Source: Palleronia pelagia | GTDB lineage: Bacteria > Pseudomonadota > Alphaproteobacteria > Rhodobacterales > Rhodobacteraceae | Direction: 5' to 3' | NCBI RefSeq assembly: GCF_900110115.1 | Contig: NZ_FOCM01000001.1 | Location: 372,001-436,000, forward strand | DNA length: 64,000 nucleotides | In this document: positions 26,774-36,326 of the stretch, in pieces | How the letters are laid out: each line of letters begins with the position of its first letter | Position numbering within the stretch: position 1 is the stretch's first letter | The notes under the pieces: generated by a model | Seen by the model: the letters and a program-made list of their open reading frames with translations, nothing else | What the model was told of the DNA's origin: nothing | The model's database searches: none | Program-made: the position numbers and the translations under genes

Positions 26774-27672
26774 GCCTGCGCGCCGTCCTTGCGGCGGGAC
26801 TGATCTGCCTTGGGCTGTCGCTGCCGGCGGCGGCCCAGGACCCCTGCGCCGATTACGTCCCGCAGCCCAAGCCGCAGAATACGGGCCGGGACGAGGTCGG
26901 TCAGGACCTCGAGACGATCATGGAGCGCGGGTTCATGACCTTCGCGCTCTACGAGGATTACCCGCCCTACAGTTGGGAAGAGGGCGGCCAGCCCCGCGGC
27001 GTCGATGTCGAGATCGCCAGGCTGATCGCCGAATACGTGGGCGTCGACCCGCAGTTCCGCTTCGTCGCGGCGGGCGAGAACCTGGACGCCGACCTGCGCA
27101 ACAATGTCTGGAAGGGTGGCATCGTCGGCGGGGCGGTGTCGAACGTGATGATGCGCGTGCCTTACGACAGCGCCTTCGCCTGCCGCCACGAGCAGGTCGT
27201 CTTCACCGGGCAGTACAGCGTCGAGCGCGTGGCCATCGCCTATCGCGAGGCGGAATATCCCGAGGAAAAGCCGGTGCCGGCCTATTTCCGCTTCGACACC
27301 GTGGCCGTCGAGAACGACTCGATCTCCGACTTCTACCTGTCGGCCTTCGCCGGCGGGCAACTGGCCCAGGGCGTGCGCCGCTTTCCCGACATGGAGGCCG
27401 CGATGGATGCCCTGGCGGCGGGCGAGACGATGGCCGCCATGGGGCCGCGCGGACAGCTGGAATGGGGCCTGGCCGACGGGCTCGGGCTGCACGAGCCGCC
27501 CCTGCCGGGCCTCGCGGTCGGCGACTGGACGCTGGGCGTGGCGGTGAACTTCCGCTTCCGGCCGCTTGCCTATACGGTTGACGACGCCATCCGCGACGGG
27601 CTGCAATCGGGCGCGATCGCCGGGATCTACGAGTCTTACGGGCTGAGCCTCGAGACGCCCGCCTACCGCTGA
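26770..27672 (+). CDS. XoxJ/MoxJ-like periplasmic binding protein
   Basis: 300 residues: signal peptide ending PAAAQ|DP, then an SBP_bac_3 fold with MERGFMTFALYEDYPPYSWEEGG, RGVDVEIARLIAEYVGVDPQFRFV, KGGIVGGAVSNVMMRVPYD and a C-terminal lobe DDAIRDGLQSGAIAGIYESYGL. Members beside quinoprotein dehydrogenases (XoxJ, MxaJ) are thought to help activate or load the dehydrogenase rather than import a solute. Coupled to cytochrome c550 by a four-base overlap; no ABC permease of the matching class is nearby, which supports the non-transport role. Confidence 0.83.
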   Translation: MSLRAVLAAGLICLGLSLPAAAQDPCADYVPQPKPQNTGRDEVGQDLETIMERGFMTFALYEDYPPYSWEEGGQPRGVDVEIARLIAEYVGVDPQFRFVAAGENLDADLRNNVWKGGIVGGAVSNVMMRVPYDSAFACRHEQVVFTGQYSVERVAIAYREAEYPEEKPVPAYFRFDTVAVENDSISDFYLSAFAGGQLAQGVRRFPDMEAAMDALAAGETMAAMGPRGQLEWGLADGLGLHEPPLPGLAVGDWTLGVAVNFRFRPLAYTVDDAIRDGLQSGAIAGIYESYGLSLETPAYR

Positions 27673-27751
27673 GCGCGGAAATTGGCCATTGGTCCTATAG
27701 GCGGGGCCGGGCGCCGCGCCTAGCGTAACCAACATAAAGGGAGACCCACCC

Positions 27752-28288
27752 ATGGAAATGACCGGAAGCCGCACGATCGAGGCGCCACGCGACGCGGTGT
27801 GGGACGCGCTTCTCGACCCCGAGGTGCTGAAGCAATGCGTGCCGGGCTGCACCGAGATGTCGGGCAACGCCGACGAGGGCTTCGAGGCCACGGTGGTGCA
27901 GAAGGTCGGCCCGGTGAAGGCGACCTTCAAGGGGGCCGTGACGCTGGACGACAAGGTGCGCCCCGAAAGCCTGACCATCTCGGGCGAGGGCAAGGGCGGC
28001 GCGGCGGGCTTCGCCAAGGGCGGCGCCGATGTCACCCTGCGCGAAGAAGGTGACGCCACGGTGCTGGACTACCGGGTCGAGGCCAAGGTGGGCGGCAAGC
28101 TCGCCCAGCTGGGCAGCCGCATCATCGACAGCTTCGCCGCCAAGATGGCGGACCAGTTCTTCAACAGCTTCAAGGAGGCGGTCGAAGGCCCCTCGGCGCC
28201 CGAGGGCGAAGGCGACGATGCCGCCGCGCCCGTGGAGGCGCAGAAAGAGAAAAAAGGTTGGTTCGGCCGAAAGAAGGCCGCAACCTGA
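27752..28288 (+). CDS. coxG: SRPBCC family protein, CoxG-like
   Basis: 178 residues. The CoxG/SRPBCC fold is plain: [73 protein letters not shown] Glu/Ala-rich linker and a Lys-rich C-terminal tail ([13 protein letters not shown]) follow. In Oligotropha, CoxG is needed to anchor CO dehydrogenase at the membrane; the basic tail here could do likewise (inference). GGGAGA precedes the ATG. First of four cox-type genes, 79 bases after the XoxJ-like gene. Confidence 0.88.
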   Translation: MEMTGSRTIEAPRDAVWDALLDPEVLKQCVPGCTEMSGNADEGFEATVVQKVGPVKATFKGAVTLDDKVRPESLTISGEGKGGAAGFAKGGADVTLREEGDATVLDYRVEAKVGGKLAQLGSRIIDSFAAKMADQFFNSFKEAVEGPSAPEGEGDDAAAPVEAQKEKKGWFGRKKAAT

Positions 28289-28323
28289 CCGCGACGATCA
28301 TCGGACCATCCAGGGAGAAAGAC

Positions 28324-28809
28324 ATGAATTCCATCAAGCTGCGCGTGAACGGCAAGGAGGTGACCGGCCAGGTCGAGGGCCGGACCCTTCTGGTCGACTT
28401 CCTGCGCAAGGACCTGCGCCTGACCGGCACCCACGTGGGCTGCGACACCACCCAGTGCGGTGCCTGCGTGGTGCACGTGAACGGCGAGCCGGTGAAGGCC
28501 TGCGCGATGCTGGCGGCCGAGGCCGACGGCGCCGAGGTCGCCACGATCGAGGGCCAGGCCAATGCCGACGGTTCGCTGTCGGTGGTCCAGCAGGCGTTCC
28601 AGGACCACCACGGCCTGCAATGCGGCTTCTGCACGCCGGGCATGGTGATGGCGGCGACCGCGCTGCTGAAGGAGAACCCCAAGCCCTCCGAGGCCGAGAT
28701 CCGCGAATACCTGGACGGCAATATCTGCCGCTGCACCGGGTACCACAACATCGTGAAATCCATCATGGCGGCCTCCGGTCAGGACGTGCCCGCCATGGCG
28801 GCCGAGTAA
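28324..28809 (+). CDS. coxS: xanthine dehydrogenase-family small subunit (CoxS-like, 2x[2Fe-2S])
   Basis: 161 residues, cytoplasmic electron-transfer subunit. The N-terminal plant-type ferredoxin domain has C40, C45, C48 and C60; the C-terminal four-helix domain has C100, C103, C135 and C137 (QCGFCTPG and CRCTGY). Length and cysteine pattern are those of CoxS/NdhS-type subunits. GGGAGAAAG lies before the ATG. It precedes the large subunit by 69 bases. Confidence 0.94.
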   Translation: MNSIKLRVNGKEVTGQVEGRTLLVDFLRKDLRLTGTHVGCDTTQCGACVVHVNGEPVKACAMLAAEADGAEVATIEGQANADGSLSVVQQAFQDHHGLQCGFCTPGMVMAATALLKENPKPSEAEIREYLDGNICRCTGYHNIVKSIMAASGQDVPAMAAE

Positions 28810-28878
28810 TCCAGAACATCGTTTCAGGGGCCGGGATGTCGCGACGCGAGATCTGACCCCGCAGGGAGGAGATTCCAC

Positions 28879-31245
28879 ATGCCCAAAGACGGCGGCATCG
28901 GCAGCAGCACCAAACGGCGCGAGGACGTACGCTTCCTCAGCGGCACGGGGCGCTATACCGACGACATCAACCTGCACGGCCAGCTCTACGCGCATTTCGT
29001 GCGCTCGGACGTGGCCCACGGCAAGATCAACGGCATCAACGCGGACGCGGCCATGGCCATGCCCGGTGTGGTGCGCGTGTTCACCGCGAAGGATTTCGAA
29101 GGCGTGGGCGGCGTGCCCTGCGGCTGGCAGATCACGTCCATCGACGGCAGCCCCATGCAGGAGCCCAAGCACCCCGTCCTGGCCGAGGGCAAGGTGCGCC
29201 ACGTGGGCGACCCGATCGCCGTGGTCGTGGCCGAAAGCCTGGGCCAGGCCCGCGACGCGGCCGACGCGCTCGAGATCGATATCGAGATGCTGCCGGCGGT
29301 CATGGACATGAAGGAAGCCGTCAAGGATGGCGCGCCCAAGGTGCATGACGACCTGAGCTCGAACCTCTGCTACGACTGGGGCTTCGTCGAGGACAACAAG
29401 GATGCCGTCGCCAAGGCCATCGCCGATGCCGACCACGTCACCACGCTGGAGCTGGTCAACAACCGCCTCGTCGCCAACCCGATGGAGCCGCGCGTGGCCG
29501 TCGGCGACTACGACATGGCCAATGACGAGCACACGCTCTACACCACGTCGCAGAACCCGCACGTGATCCGCCTGCTGATGGGCGCCTTCGTGCTGGGCAT
29601 CCCCGAGCACAAGCTGCGCGTGGTCGCCCCCGACGTGGGCGGCGGTTTCGGCGCCAAGATCTTCCACTACGCCGAGGAAGCGTTCTGCACCTTCGCGGCC
29701 AAGCAGCTGCGCCGCCCGGTCAAGTGGACGTCCTCGCGCTCGGAAGCGTTCATGTCCGACGCCCACGGTCGCGACCACGTGACCAAGATCGAACTGGCGA
29801 TGGACAAGGACAACAACTTCACCGCCATCCGGACGGAAACCTACGCCAACATGGGCGCCTACCTGTCCACCTTCGCCCCGTCGGTCCCCACCTGGCTGCA
29901 CGGCACGCTGATGGCCGGCAACTACAAGACGCCGCTGATCTACGTGAACGTGAAGGCCGTCTTCACCAACACGGTGCCGGTCGACGCCTACCGCGGCGCG
30001 GGCCGCCCCGAGGCGACGTTCCAGCTGGAGCGGGTGATCGACAAGGCGGCGCGCGAGCGCGGGGTCAGCCCCATCGAGCTGCGGCGCCAGAACTTCATCA
30101 CCGAGTTCCCCTATGCCACGCCCGTGGCGGTGGAATACGACACCGGTGACTACCACGCGACCATGGACCGCGTGCTCGAGATGGCCGATCACGCCGGCTT
30201 CGAGGCGCGCGCCGCGGAAAGCAAGAAGAACGGCAAGCTGCGCGGCTTCGGCATCGCCCACTACATCGAGGCCTGCGGCATCGCGCCGTCGAACCTCGTG
30301 GGTCAGCTGGGCGCCCGGGCGGGTCTCTACGAATCCGCCACCGTCCGGGTGAACGCCACCGGGTCGATCAGCGTGATGACCGGCAGCCACAGCCACGGGC
30401 AGGGGCACGAGACCTCGTTCGCACAGGTGGTGTCCGAGATGATCGGCATCGACGCCACGCAGGTCGACATCGTCCACGGCGACACCTCGAAGACGCCCAT
30501 GGGCATGGGCACCTACGGCTCGCGCTCGATCGCGGTCGGCGGCTCGGCCATGGTCCGCGCCACCGAGAAGATCATCGCCAAGGCCAAGAAGATCGCGGCC
30601 CACCTGATGGAGGCCAGCGAGGGCGATATCGAGCTGAAGGACGGCCAGTTCACCGTCGCGGGCACCGACAAGTCGGTCGCCTGGGGCGACGTGACGCTGG
30701 CGGCCTACGTGCCCCACAACTACCCGCTGGAGGACATCGAGCCGGGGCTGGAGGAAACCGCGTTCTACGATCCGGCGAACTTCACCTATCCGAGCGGTGG
30801 CTATGCCTGCGAGGTTGAGGTCGACCCGGACACTGGCAAGGTCGACGTGCTGTCCTTCTCGGCCGCGGACGATTTCGGCAACGTCATCAACCCGATGATC
30901 GTCGAAGGCCAGGTCCATGGCGGTGTGGCGCAGGGCTTCGGCCAGGCGATGATGGAAAACTGCGCCTACGACGCGGACGGACAGCTGATCTCGGCCAGCT
31001 ACATGGACTATGCCATGCCGCGCGCGACCGATCTGCCGATGTTCAAGGTGGACCATTCCTGCCAGACGCCCTGCACCCACAACCCGCTGGGCGTGAAGGG
31101 CTGCGGCGAGGCCGGTGCCATCGGCTCGCCCCCGGCCTTCGTCAACGCGGTCATCGACGCGCTGCACCGGGGCGGCCACAAGGTCGAGCACATCAACATG
31201 CCGCTGACCCCCGACCGGGTCTGGACCGCCATCCAGAACAGCTGA
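28879..31245 (+). CDS. coxL: molybdopterin-binding large subunit, form II CoxL-type
   Basis: 788 residues, catalytic subunit of a xanthine dehydrogenase-family molybdenum hydroxylase. The N-terminal aldehyde oxidase a/b hammerhead domain begins [19 protein letters not shown]. The cofactor-binding domain has GGGFGAKIF, the active-site loop AYRGAGR at residues 370-376, [10 protein letters not shown] and the catalytic Glu E744 in GCGEAG. True CO dehydrogenases (form I) carry AYRCSFR with the Cys that holds copper; AYRGAGR marks form II, whose substrate is uncertain and may not be CO. GGGAGGAG precedes the ATG. Gene order here is G-S-L-M. Confidence 0.93.
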   Translation: MPKDGGIGSSTKRREDVRFLSGTGRYTDDINLHGQLYAHFVRSDVAHGKINGINADAAMAMPGVVRVFTAKDFEGVGGVPCGWQITSIDGSPMQEPKHPVLAEGKVRHVGDPIAVVVAESLGQARDAADALEIDIEMLPAVMDMKEAVKDGAPKVHDDLSSNLCYDWGFVEDNKDAVAKAIADADHVTTLELVNNRLVANPMEPRVAVGDYDMANDEHTLYTTSQNPHVIRLLMGAFVLGIPEHKLRVVAPDVGGGFGAKIFHYAEEAFCTFAAKQLRRPVKWTSSRSEAFMSDAHGRDHVTKIELAMDKDNNFTAIRTETYANMGAYLSTFAPSVPTWLHGTLMAGNYKTPLIYVNVKAVFTNTVPVDAYRGAGRPEATFQLERVIDKAARERGVSPIELRRQNFITEFPYATPVAVEYDTGDYHATMDRVLEMADHAGFEARAAESKKNGKLRGFGIAHYIEACGIAPSNLVGQLGARAGLYESATVRVNATGSISVMTGSHSHGQGHETSFAQVVSEMIGIDATQVDIVHGDTSKTPMGMGTYGSRSIAVGGSAMVRATEKIIAKAKKIAAHLMEASEGDIELKDGQFTVAGTDKSVAWGDVTLAAYVPHNYPLEDIEPGLEETAFYDPANFTYPSGGYACEVEVDPDTGKVDVLSFSAADDFGNVINPMIVEGQVHGGVAQGFGQAMMENCAYDADGQLISASYMDYAMPRATDLPMFKVDHSCQTPCTHNPLGVKGCGEAGAIGSPPAFVNAVIDALHRGGHKVEHINMPLTPDRVWTAIQNS

Positions 31246-31266
31246 GGTCCAGGAACTGAAGGCGGA

Positions 31267-31291
31267 CCCCCGCGCGTGACCCGCGCGGGGG
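31267..31291 (+). promoter_or_regulatory. intercistronic hairpin between coxL and coxM
   Basis: Perfect ten-pair GC stem (31267-31276 with 31282-31291) with a five-base loop and no T-run, so not a classical terminator. It could protect the coxL message 3' end or dampen coxM expression. Confidence 0.55.
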
Positions 31292-31319
31292 CAACCCGAC
31301 CCAACAGGAGACAGAGAGA

Positions 31320-32108
31320 ATGCAGAATTTCGAATTCGTCCGGCCCACCAGCGTTGCCGACGCGGTCGCGGCCCTGAAGGGCGACGAGGCGCAGCCCATG
31401 TCGGGCGGCCAGACCTTGATGCCCACCATGAAGGCCCGGCTTGCCGCGCCCGAGATCCTGGTGAGCCTGACCGCCATCGACGAGATGAAGGGCGTCCGCA
31501 AGGACGGCGACCAGATCTGGATCGGCGGCGGCACCACCCACGCCACCGTCGCGCGCGAGACCGCCGAAAGCTTCCCGGCGCTGTCGTCGCTGGCGGGACG
31601 CATCGGTGATCCCAGCGTGCGATCGCGCGGCACCATCGGCGGGTCCATCGCCAACAACGATCCCTCGGCCTGCTACCCGGCGGGCGCACTGGGGTCGGGC
31701 GCCACCATCGTCACCGACCGCCGCGAAATCGCGGCCGACGACTTCTTCCAGGGCATGTTCATGACCGCGCTGGACGAGGGCGAGATCGTCACGGCAGTGA
31801 AGTTCCCGGTGCCGCAAAGGGCGATCTACCAGAAGTTCATCCAGCCCGCGTCGCGCTTCCCGCTGACGGCCGTGTTCGTCGCCCATTTCGGCGACGATGT
31901 CCGCGTGGCCGTCACCGGCGCGTCCTCGGACGGCGTCTTCCGCTGGACCGAGGCCGAGGAGGCGCTGAAAGGCAACTTCAGCGCCGACGCGGTGTCGGGG
32001 CTGAGCGTGTCGGCCGACACGATGATCTCGGACCTGCACGGCTCGGGCGCCTACCGCGCGCAGCTGACCAAGGTCATGACCCAGCGCGCGGTGTCCGCGC
32101 TGGCCTGA
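31320..32108 (+). CDS. coxM: FAD-binding medium subunit (CoxM-like)
   Basis: 262 residues, flavoprotein subunit that passes electrons from the Fe-S subunit to the acceptor. The FAD-binding motifs are GGQTLMPTMK (~residue 28) and TIGGSIANNDPSACYPA (~104). The C-terminal CO_deh_flav domain includes KFIQPASRFPLTAVFVA. It ends the coxGSLM run and is followed by a strong terminator. No separate acceptor subunit or CoxDEF accessory genes follow directly; MoxR/VWA homologues lie at 58-63 kb. Confidence 0.92.
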   Translation: MQNFEFVRPTSVADAVAALKGDEAQPMSGGQTLMPTMKARLAAPEILVSLTAIDEMKGVRKDGDQIWIGGGTTHATVARETAESFPALSSLAGRIGDPSVRSRGTIGGSIANNDPSACYPAGALGSGATIVTDRREIAADDFFQGMFMTALDEGEIVTAVKFPVPQRAIYQKFIQPASRFPLTAVFVAHFGDDVRVAVTGASSDGVFRWTEAEEALKGNFSADAVSGLSVSADTMISDLHGSGAYRAQLTKVMTQRAVSALA

Positions 32109-32132
32109 TCCCAGGGGTGAGACAGGATCGGG

Positions 32133-32160
32133 CGCCCCGCTGGAAACGGCGGGGCGTTTT
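32133..32160 (+). terminator. coxGSLM terminator
   Basis: Eight-pair stem CGCCCCGC/GCGGGGCG (32133-32140 with 32149-32156), eight-base loop, then TTTT, 25 bases past the coxM stop. Confidence 0.8.
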
Positions 32161-32207
32161 GCGTTGCGCCCACATGTGAACGGCGCACGGGTCGGCAGCG
32201 GATCGCC

Positions 32208-32229
32208 GAGTATTTGAAGACCAGTGATG
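32208..32229 (+). repeat. interspersed repeat, type B
   Basis: Element GAGTATTTGAAGACCAGTGA followed by TG, between the cox terminator and the convergent apbE gene. Nearly identical copies lie at 45077 (inverted), 50780, 50873, 50914 (inverted) and 55376 (inverted). Confidence 0.7.
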
Positions 32230-32245
32230 CGAGGGGCGTGGCGCG

Positions 32246-33103
32246 TCAGATCCGGCGGTGGCGGCCGTTGGCATCGACCGTGTGGATGGCCGTGGCGCCG
32301 GCGCCTTCCAGCAGACCGGGAAGCTCCCCGGGCGCCATGAACAGCGCGGCAGTCGACAGGGCGTCGGCCAGGGTGGCGTCCGGCGCCTCGACCGACACCG
32401 TGGCGTGGCGGGACGCCCTGCCATCGGGCGCGATCAGGTGCGGCGCCGCGCTGGTGGTGGCGATGGCGCCACCGGTGAGGGTCGTCCGGGCGACGAGGCC
32501 GGCGGCGGGGTCGGCGATGCCCAGCTGCCAGGGGCCGCCAAGCGCCGCGAATTCCCCCATGTTGACCAGGATCTCGCCCAGGCCCAGCGCGGCGAGACGC
32601 GCGCGCACCCTGTCGGTGGCGAAGCCCTGGGCGATGCCGTTGAAGGTCAGCGACTGGCCCCGCCGCAAGGCCACGGTCCCGGGCGCGCGATGGACGCGGT
32701 GCCACCCCACCGCGGCACGTGCGGGCGCCGGGTCGCGGCCTTGCGCCAGGGCCGCCCAGACGGCTTGCACGGTCGGGTCGAACAGGCCGCCGGTCAGCGC
32801 GTGCGCGCGGTCCACCTGCTGCGCGAGCTCGGTGAACAGGGGCGAGGGCCGCAAGATGCGCGAGGTGTTCAGCTGCACGAGTTCGCTGTCCTCGCGGTAG
32901 AAGCTGAAGGCCCGTTCGACGGTCTCGATCTCCTCGCGTGCGGCGGCGATGGCGTCGCGGGCCAGCGCGGGGGGCGCGCGCAGGGTCATCGACAGTTCGG
33001 CCCCCAGCCCGAAGCCGCGCCAACGGGTCTCGGGCCAGGCCGGGGTCGCGGCGGGCGCGGCCAGCGCCGCGGCGCTGAGGGCGAGGAAGCGGCGGCGTCT
33101 CAT
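32246..33103 (-). CDS. apbE: FAD:protein FMN transferase, ApbE family
   Basis: 285 residues. A Tat-like or Sec signal (MRRRRFLALSAAALAAPAA) marks a periplasmic enzyme. ApbE core: VERAFSFYREDSELVQLN, GLFDPTVQAVWAAL, LTFNGIAQGFATDRV, ILVNMGEFAALGG, and the C-terminal AALFMAPGELPGLLEGAGA. The enzyme attaches FMN covalently to a Thr in an S/TGAT-type motif of a partner. Its start overlaps the stop of the NosR-like gene by four bases, and that protein has such a motif, so this pair is a modifying enzyme and its target. Confidence 0.9.
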   Translation of the reverse strand: MRRRRFLALSAAALAAPAATPAWPETRWRGFGLGAELSMTLRAPPALARDAIAAAREEIETVERAFSFYREDSELVQLNTSRILRPSPLFTELAQQVDRAHALTGGLFDPTVQAVWAALAQGRDPAPARAAVGWHRVHRAPGTVALRRGQSLTFNGIAQGFATDRVRARLAALGLGEILVNMGEFAALGGPWQLGIADPAAGLVARTTLTGGAIATTSAAPHLIAPDGRASRHATVSVEAPDATLADALSTAALFMAPGELPGLLEGAGATAIHTVDANGRHRRI

Positions 33104-35223
33104 TCGGCGGGCACCGGGCCGGCATTGGGGTGGGCGGCGGTCGCGCGGGCCCGCCGCTTGGCGTCCACGATCAGCGGCACGCATTGGCGCGGGTCGTCGT
33201 GGATCGTCACGCAGTCGAGGCATTGGAAGCATTCGGAATAATCCACGCGGCCCGATTTCTCGATGCTGCCATAGCGGCATTTCACGCGGCAGAGCTGGCA
33301 GGGCGAGCCGCATTCCGCCCGCCGCGCGATCCAGTCGCGTCCGCGCAGGACGCCGCCGATGGCCATGAGCGCGCCCAGCGGGCAGACATAGCGGCAGAAC
33401 CCCTTGAAGAGCGTCATGGACAGCACCAGCCAGAAGACGGCGTAGGCCACGTAGTACCATTCGCGCACGAAGAAGGTGGTGATCGCGGTCTTGAACGGCT
33501 CGACCTCGGCGGCCTTGTCGATGCGGGCGGGCGCGGTGAAGACGACGACCACCAGCGCCAGCAGCACCGCGTATTTCAGCCATTTCAGCCGCGCGTCCCA
33601 CCGCGCCGACGGCTCGACCTGCGGCACGCGCAACAGGCGGCCCAGATGCGCGGCGAACTCCTGCAACGCGCCGAAGGGGCAGAGCCACCCGCAGAACAGG
33701 CCGCGCCCCCAGGCCACCAGCCCGGCGATGGCCACGGCCCAGATCACCAGCGAGAAGGGGTCGTAGGCCAGGAACATGAAACTGCCGCCCTCGACGCCCG
33801 CGCGCAGCACGCCCATGGCCGTGACGATCGACAGCTGCCCCTGTCCCCACCAGCCGATGAAGACCGTGACGAAGGCCAGGATACCCAAGCGGATCGCCGT
33901 GAAGTGGCGATGCCCGGCCAGCCGGTTCATCGCCCCGCCCAGCAGCATCAGCAGCAGCGTGAGGAACAGACCCAGCACGACCAGATCGGGCGCACGGGTC
34001 TTCAGCGCCTCGAGCCAGGGCGGCGCGGGCTTGCGCAGCTCGGGCCGGGTGAAGAAGCGTTCGGGCGTCGATTGCGTGCTGCTGAGCGTGACGGATCCCA
34101 CCTCGGGCTTGAACATGCCGTGTTCGCGCACCGCCTTCACGTTCAGCGTCCAGTCCGACGCGGGGTCGAAGCCCAGCCGCCGGTCGGTGCGCAGGATCAG
34201 GGCGGATCCGAAATCCACCGCGTCGTGCAGCGCGTCCGGCACGTCGTCGGCCAGCGAGAACAGCAGGTCCGCGTCGCGCAGCGCCACCGGGAAGCCGCCC
34301 TGCTCGGCGCTGATCCAGTCGGGCGACGTATTGCGCGTAAACCCGTCAGAAACGAGGCCGTGGCGCGCGGTCTCGGCCACGAGGATCGGCTCGTCGTCGT
34401 TCGAGATCTCGAGGAAGGACTGCAGCGCCGCGAAGCCATCCTCGGACAGCACGGCGCGGGCGATGGCGGGCGGGCCGAGGTCGACCACCCACAGGTCCAT
34501 GTAGGGCGCGTCGGGGTCGTCGCGCGCGGCGGGGTCGTCATCCGCCCAGACGGTGCCCGCGAATTCCGCGTCGATCTCGGCATTCGTCACCGTCAGGCGC
34601 CGCACGATGCCCTGGTCGACCAGGTCGGCCCAGCTCAGCGCCTCGTCATGGGTCGGGTCGGGATAGGCGGGCGGGCCGCTGCTGATCCCGCCCATCTTCT
34701 CGCGCGCGACCTGCAGCGTGGCGGCCAGAAGCGACTCGTGCGCGATCCGGACCGAGGCGGTGGCCTTGGTCACCCCGTCCAGGTAGACCAGCGCGCTGCT
34801 CTCGTCCGCCTCGCCGTAGGGGTTGCCCACCACCAGCGTGTCCGAGATCGACAGGCCGCGGTACTGGTCGAAGAAATCGTAGAACAGGTGCTCGGGCAGG
34901 CCCGAGACGAAGATCGGCTCGTTATGGTCCAGAAGCCGGACGTCCAGGAACCGGCCGTCGAGATCCAGCACCACCAGCACGTTCACCGGTGCACCGGAGA
35001 AGCCGGGCAGGGGGGCCATGGGCCGCGTCTCAAACACGTAGCCCGCCGCCGCGCCGCCCGAGTTCAGAAGGCTGTAGACCCCCTGGTCGTTCAGCGCCGG
35101 GCCCAGCTCCATGGGCGCGCGGATATGGGCGGCGATCTCGTCGCGCGGCGTGACCTCGGCGCGGGCGGCATGGGCCGCCACGGCCAGAGCAAGGGCAAGG
35201 ATCAGTGACAGCACCCGCGACAT
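33100..35223 (-). CDS. NosR/NirI-like flavo-iron-sulfur membrane protein
   Basis: 707 residues: signal peptide; periplasmic FMN-binding domain (~80-175) with DGVTKATASV, where T155 is the likely flavinylated Thr; a second periplasmic region to ~420; then five to six membrane helices carrying two CxxxCP motifs (FCGWLCPFGAL and FCRYVCPLGAL); and a C-terminal cytoplasmic ferredoxin-like segment with CGSPCQLCRVKC and CFQCLDC for two [4Fe-4S] clusters. Family members move electrons between quinol and the periplasm (NosR for N2O reductase). There are no nos genes here, so the partner is probably the PQQ/cytochrome system or a cofactor-repair step (inference). It diverges from the permease gene at 35312. 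Confidence 0.87.
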   Translation of the reverse strand: MSRVLSLILALALAVAAHAARAEVTPRDEIAAHIRAPMELGPALNDQGVYSLLNSGGAAAGYVFETRPMAPLPGFSGAPVNVLVVLDLDGRFLDVRLLDHNEPIFVSGLPEHLFYDFFDQYRGLSISDTLVVGNPYGEADESSALVYLDGVTKATASVRIAHESLLAATLQVAREKMGGISSGPPAYPDPTHDEALSWADLVDQGIVRRLTVTNAEIDAEFAGTVWADDDPAARDDPDAPYMDLWVVDLGPPAIARAVLSEDGFAALQSFLEISNDDEPILVAETARHGLVSDGFTRNTSPDWISAEQGGFPVALRDADLLFSLADDVPDALHDAVDFGSALILRTDRRLGFDPASDWTLNVKAVREHGMFKPEVGSVTLSSTQSTPERFFTRPELRKPAPPWLEALKTRAPDLVVLGLFLTLLLMLLGGAMNRLAGHRHFTAIRLGILAFVTVFIGWWGQGQLSIVTAMGVLRAGVEGGSFMFLAYDPFSLVIWAVAIAGLVAWGRGLFCGWLCPFGALQEFAAHLGRLLRVPQVEPSARWDARLKWLKYAVLLALVVVVFTAPARIDKAAEVEPFKTAITTFFVREWYYVAYAVFWLVLSMTLFKGFCRYVCPLGALMAIGGVLRGRDWIARRAECGSPCQLCRVKCRYGSIEKSGRVDYSECFQCLDCVTIHDDPRQCVPLIVDAKRRARATAAHPNAGPVPAE

Positions 35224-35311
35224 GCGCCAACGCTACGTCCGCGCCGCGCGCGGTCCCATGCGACGAAGGTCGGGATGCGTTGCGCAGCCCCCACGGGCGA
35301 ATGTCGAACCC

Positions 35312-36097
35312 ATGCAGCAGCACGCCTCCTCCGACCGCAATCCCGGCCCCGTGACCATCGCGGTGTCGCTGCTGGCGCTGGTCGTTGCGTGGGCGCTGGC
35401 GGCGCGTATCTCGGCCGACCCCGAGATCCTGCCGGGCCCGGACGAGGTCTGGCGCATCTTCACCTCCGAGGTCGCGAAGGGCGCGCTGCAGTTCCACGTG
35501 GCGGCCACGCTGGCGCGGATGGCGGCGGCCTTCGCCATCGCCATGGGGGCGGGCGTTGCGTTGGGGCTGGCGCTGGGACTGGTACCACGGCTGAACCGCT
35601 GGCTGGGCCCGTGGGTAGTGGTGGCGCTGAACGTGCCCGCGCTGGTGGTGATCGTCCTTTGTTATCTCTGGATCGGCCTGAACGAGGTGGCGGCGATCAC
35701 CGCCGTCGCGCTGAACAAGACCGCCATGGTGACGGTAAACATCCGCGAAGGGATCTGGGCGCTGGATCCCCGCGTGTCCGAGATGGCGCGCGCCTTCCGC
35801 ATGTCGCCCGCGGCGCGGCTGCGCCACGTGATCCTGCCGCAGCTCTGGCCGTTCCTGGCGGCCAGCACGCGCAACGGGCTGGCGATCATCTGGAAGATCG
35901 TGCTGGTGGTCGAGTTCCTGGGACGCTCGAACGGGGTCGGCTTCCAGATCCACCTGTATTTCCAGCTGTTCGAGGTCGGCTACGTCTTGGCCTACGCCTT
36001 CGCCTTCGTCGCGGTGATGCTGCTGATCGAGTACGCTTTGCTGCAGGGCTGGGAACGGCGGACCACCGCCTGGCGCAGGGCCGCCGTCACCGGCTGA
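35312..36097 (+). CDS. ABC transporter permease, NitT/TauT (SsuC-like)
   Basis: 261 residues, six membrane helices, BPD_transp_1 fold. The EAA-like loop is EMARAFRMSPAARLRHVILPQLWPFL; the opening and FLGRSNGVGFQIHLYFQLFEVGYV are typical SsuC. It has no ATPase or binding protein beside it. The window's only matching pair is at 19413-21067 on the same strand, 14 kb away, so together they probably make one importer split by the PQQ/cox block. Start at 35312 lacks a strong ribosome site. Confidence 0.85.
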   Translation: MQQHASSDRNPGPVTIAVSLLALVVAWALAARISADPEILPGPDEVWRIFTSEVAKGALQFHVAATLARMAAAFAIAMGAGVALGLALGLVPRLNRWLGPWVVVALNVPALVVIVLCYLWIGLNEVAAITAVALNKTAMVTVNIREGIWALDPRVSEMARAFRMSPAARLRHVILPQLWPFLAASTRNGLAIIWKIVLVVEFLGRSNGVGFQIHLYFQLFEVGYVLAYAFAFVAVMLLIEYALLQGWERRTTAWRRAAVTG

Positions 36098-36326
36098 TCC
36101 ATGCGCGGCCCGCCGCTGGTCAGGCGCGGGCCGATGGGTCGGAACCCGCCACCGCTTCGACGTTGTTCCGGCGCGCGCGATGCGGCGCCGATTGCAGGCA
36201 GTGTGGCCGGCGTGGGACCGCCGGAAACATGTAGTCCGGGGTGTGGTCGCTGACGGGTCCCTTCGGCCGGGCGAATGTACGGATGCCTGGCCTTCGCGCC
36301 CGGCGCCGAATTCACGGAGAGCACAG

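Noticed and set aside
28879-31245. Aerobic CO dehydrogenase (form I)
   Set aside because: The active-site loop is AYRGAGR, not AYRCSFR, so the copper-binding Cys is missing.
28069-31689. 1206-codon open frame antisense to coxS-coxL-coxM
   Set aside because: The plus-strand genes carry full Mo-hydroxylase motifs; the antisense frame is His/Val/Gly-rich low-complexity sequence, a by-product of high third-position GC.
33100-35223. NosR of a denitrification (nos) operon
   Set aside because: No nosZDFYL genes in the window; context is ApbE and PQQ/cox genes, so only the general NosR-like fold is claimed.
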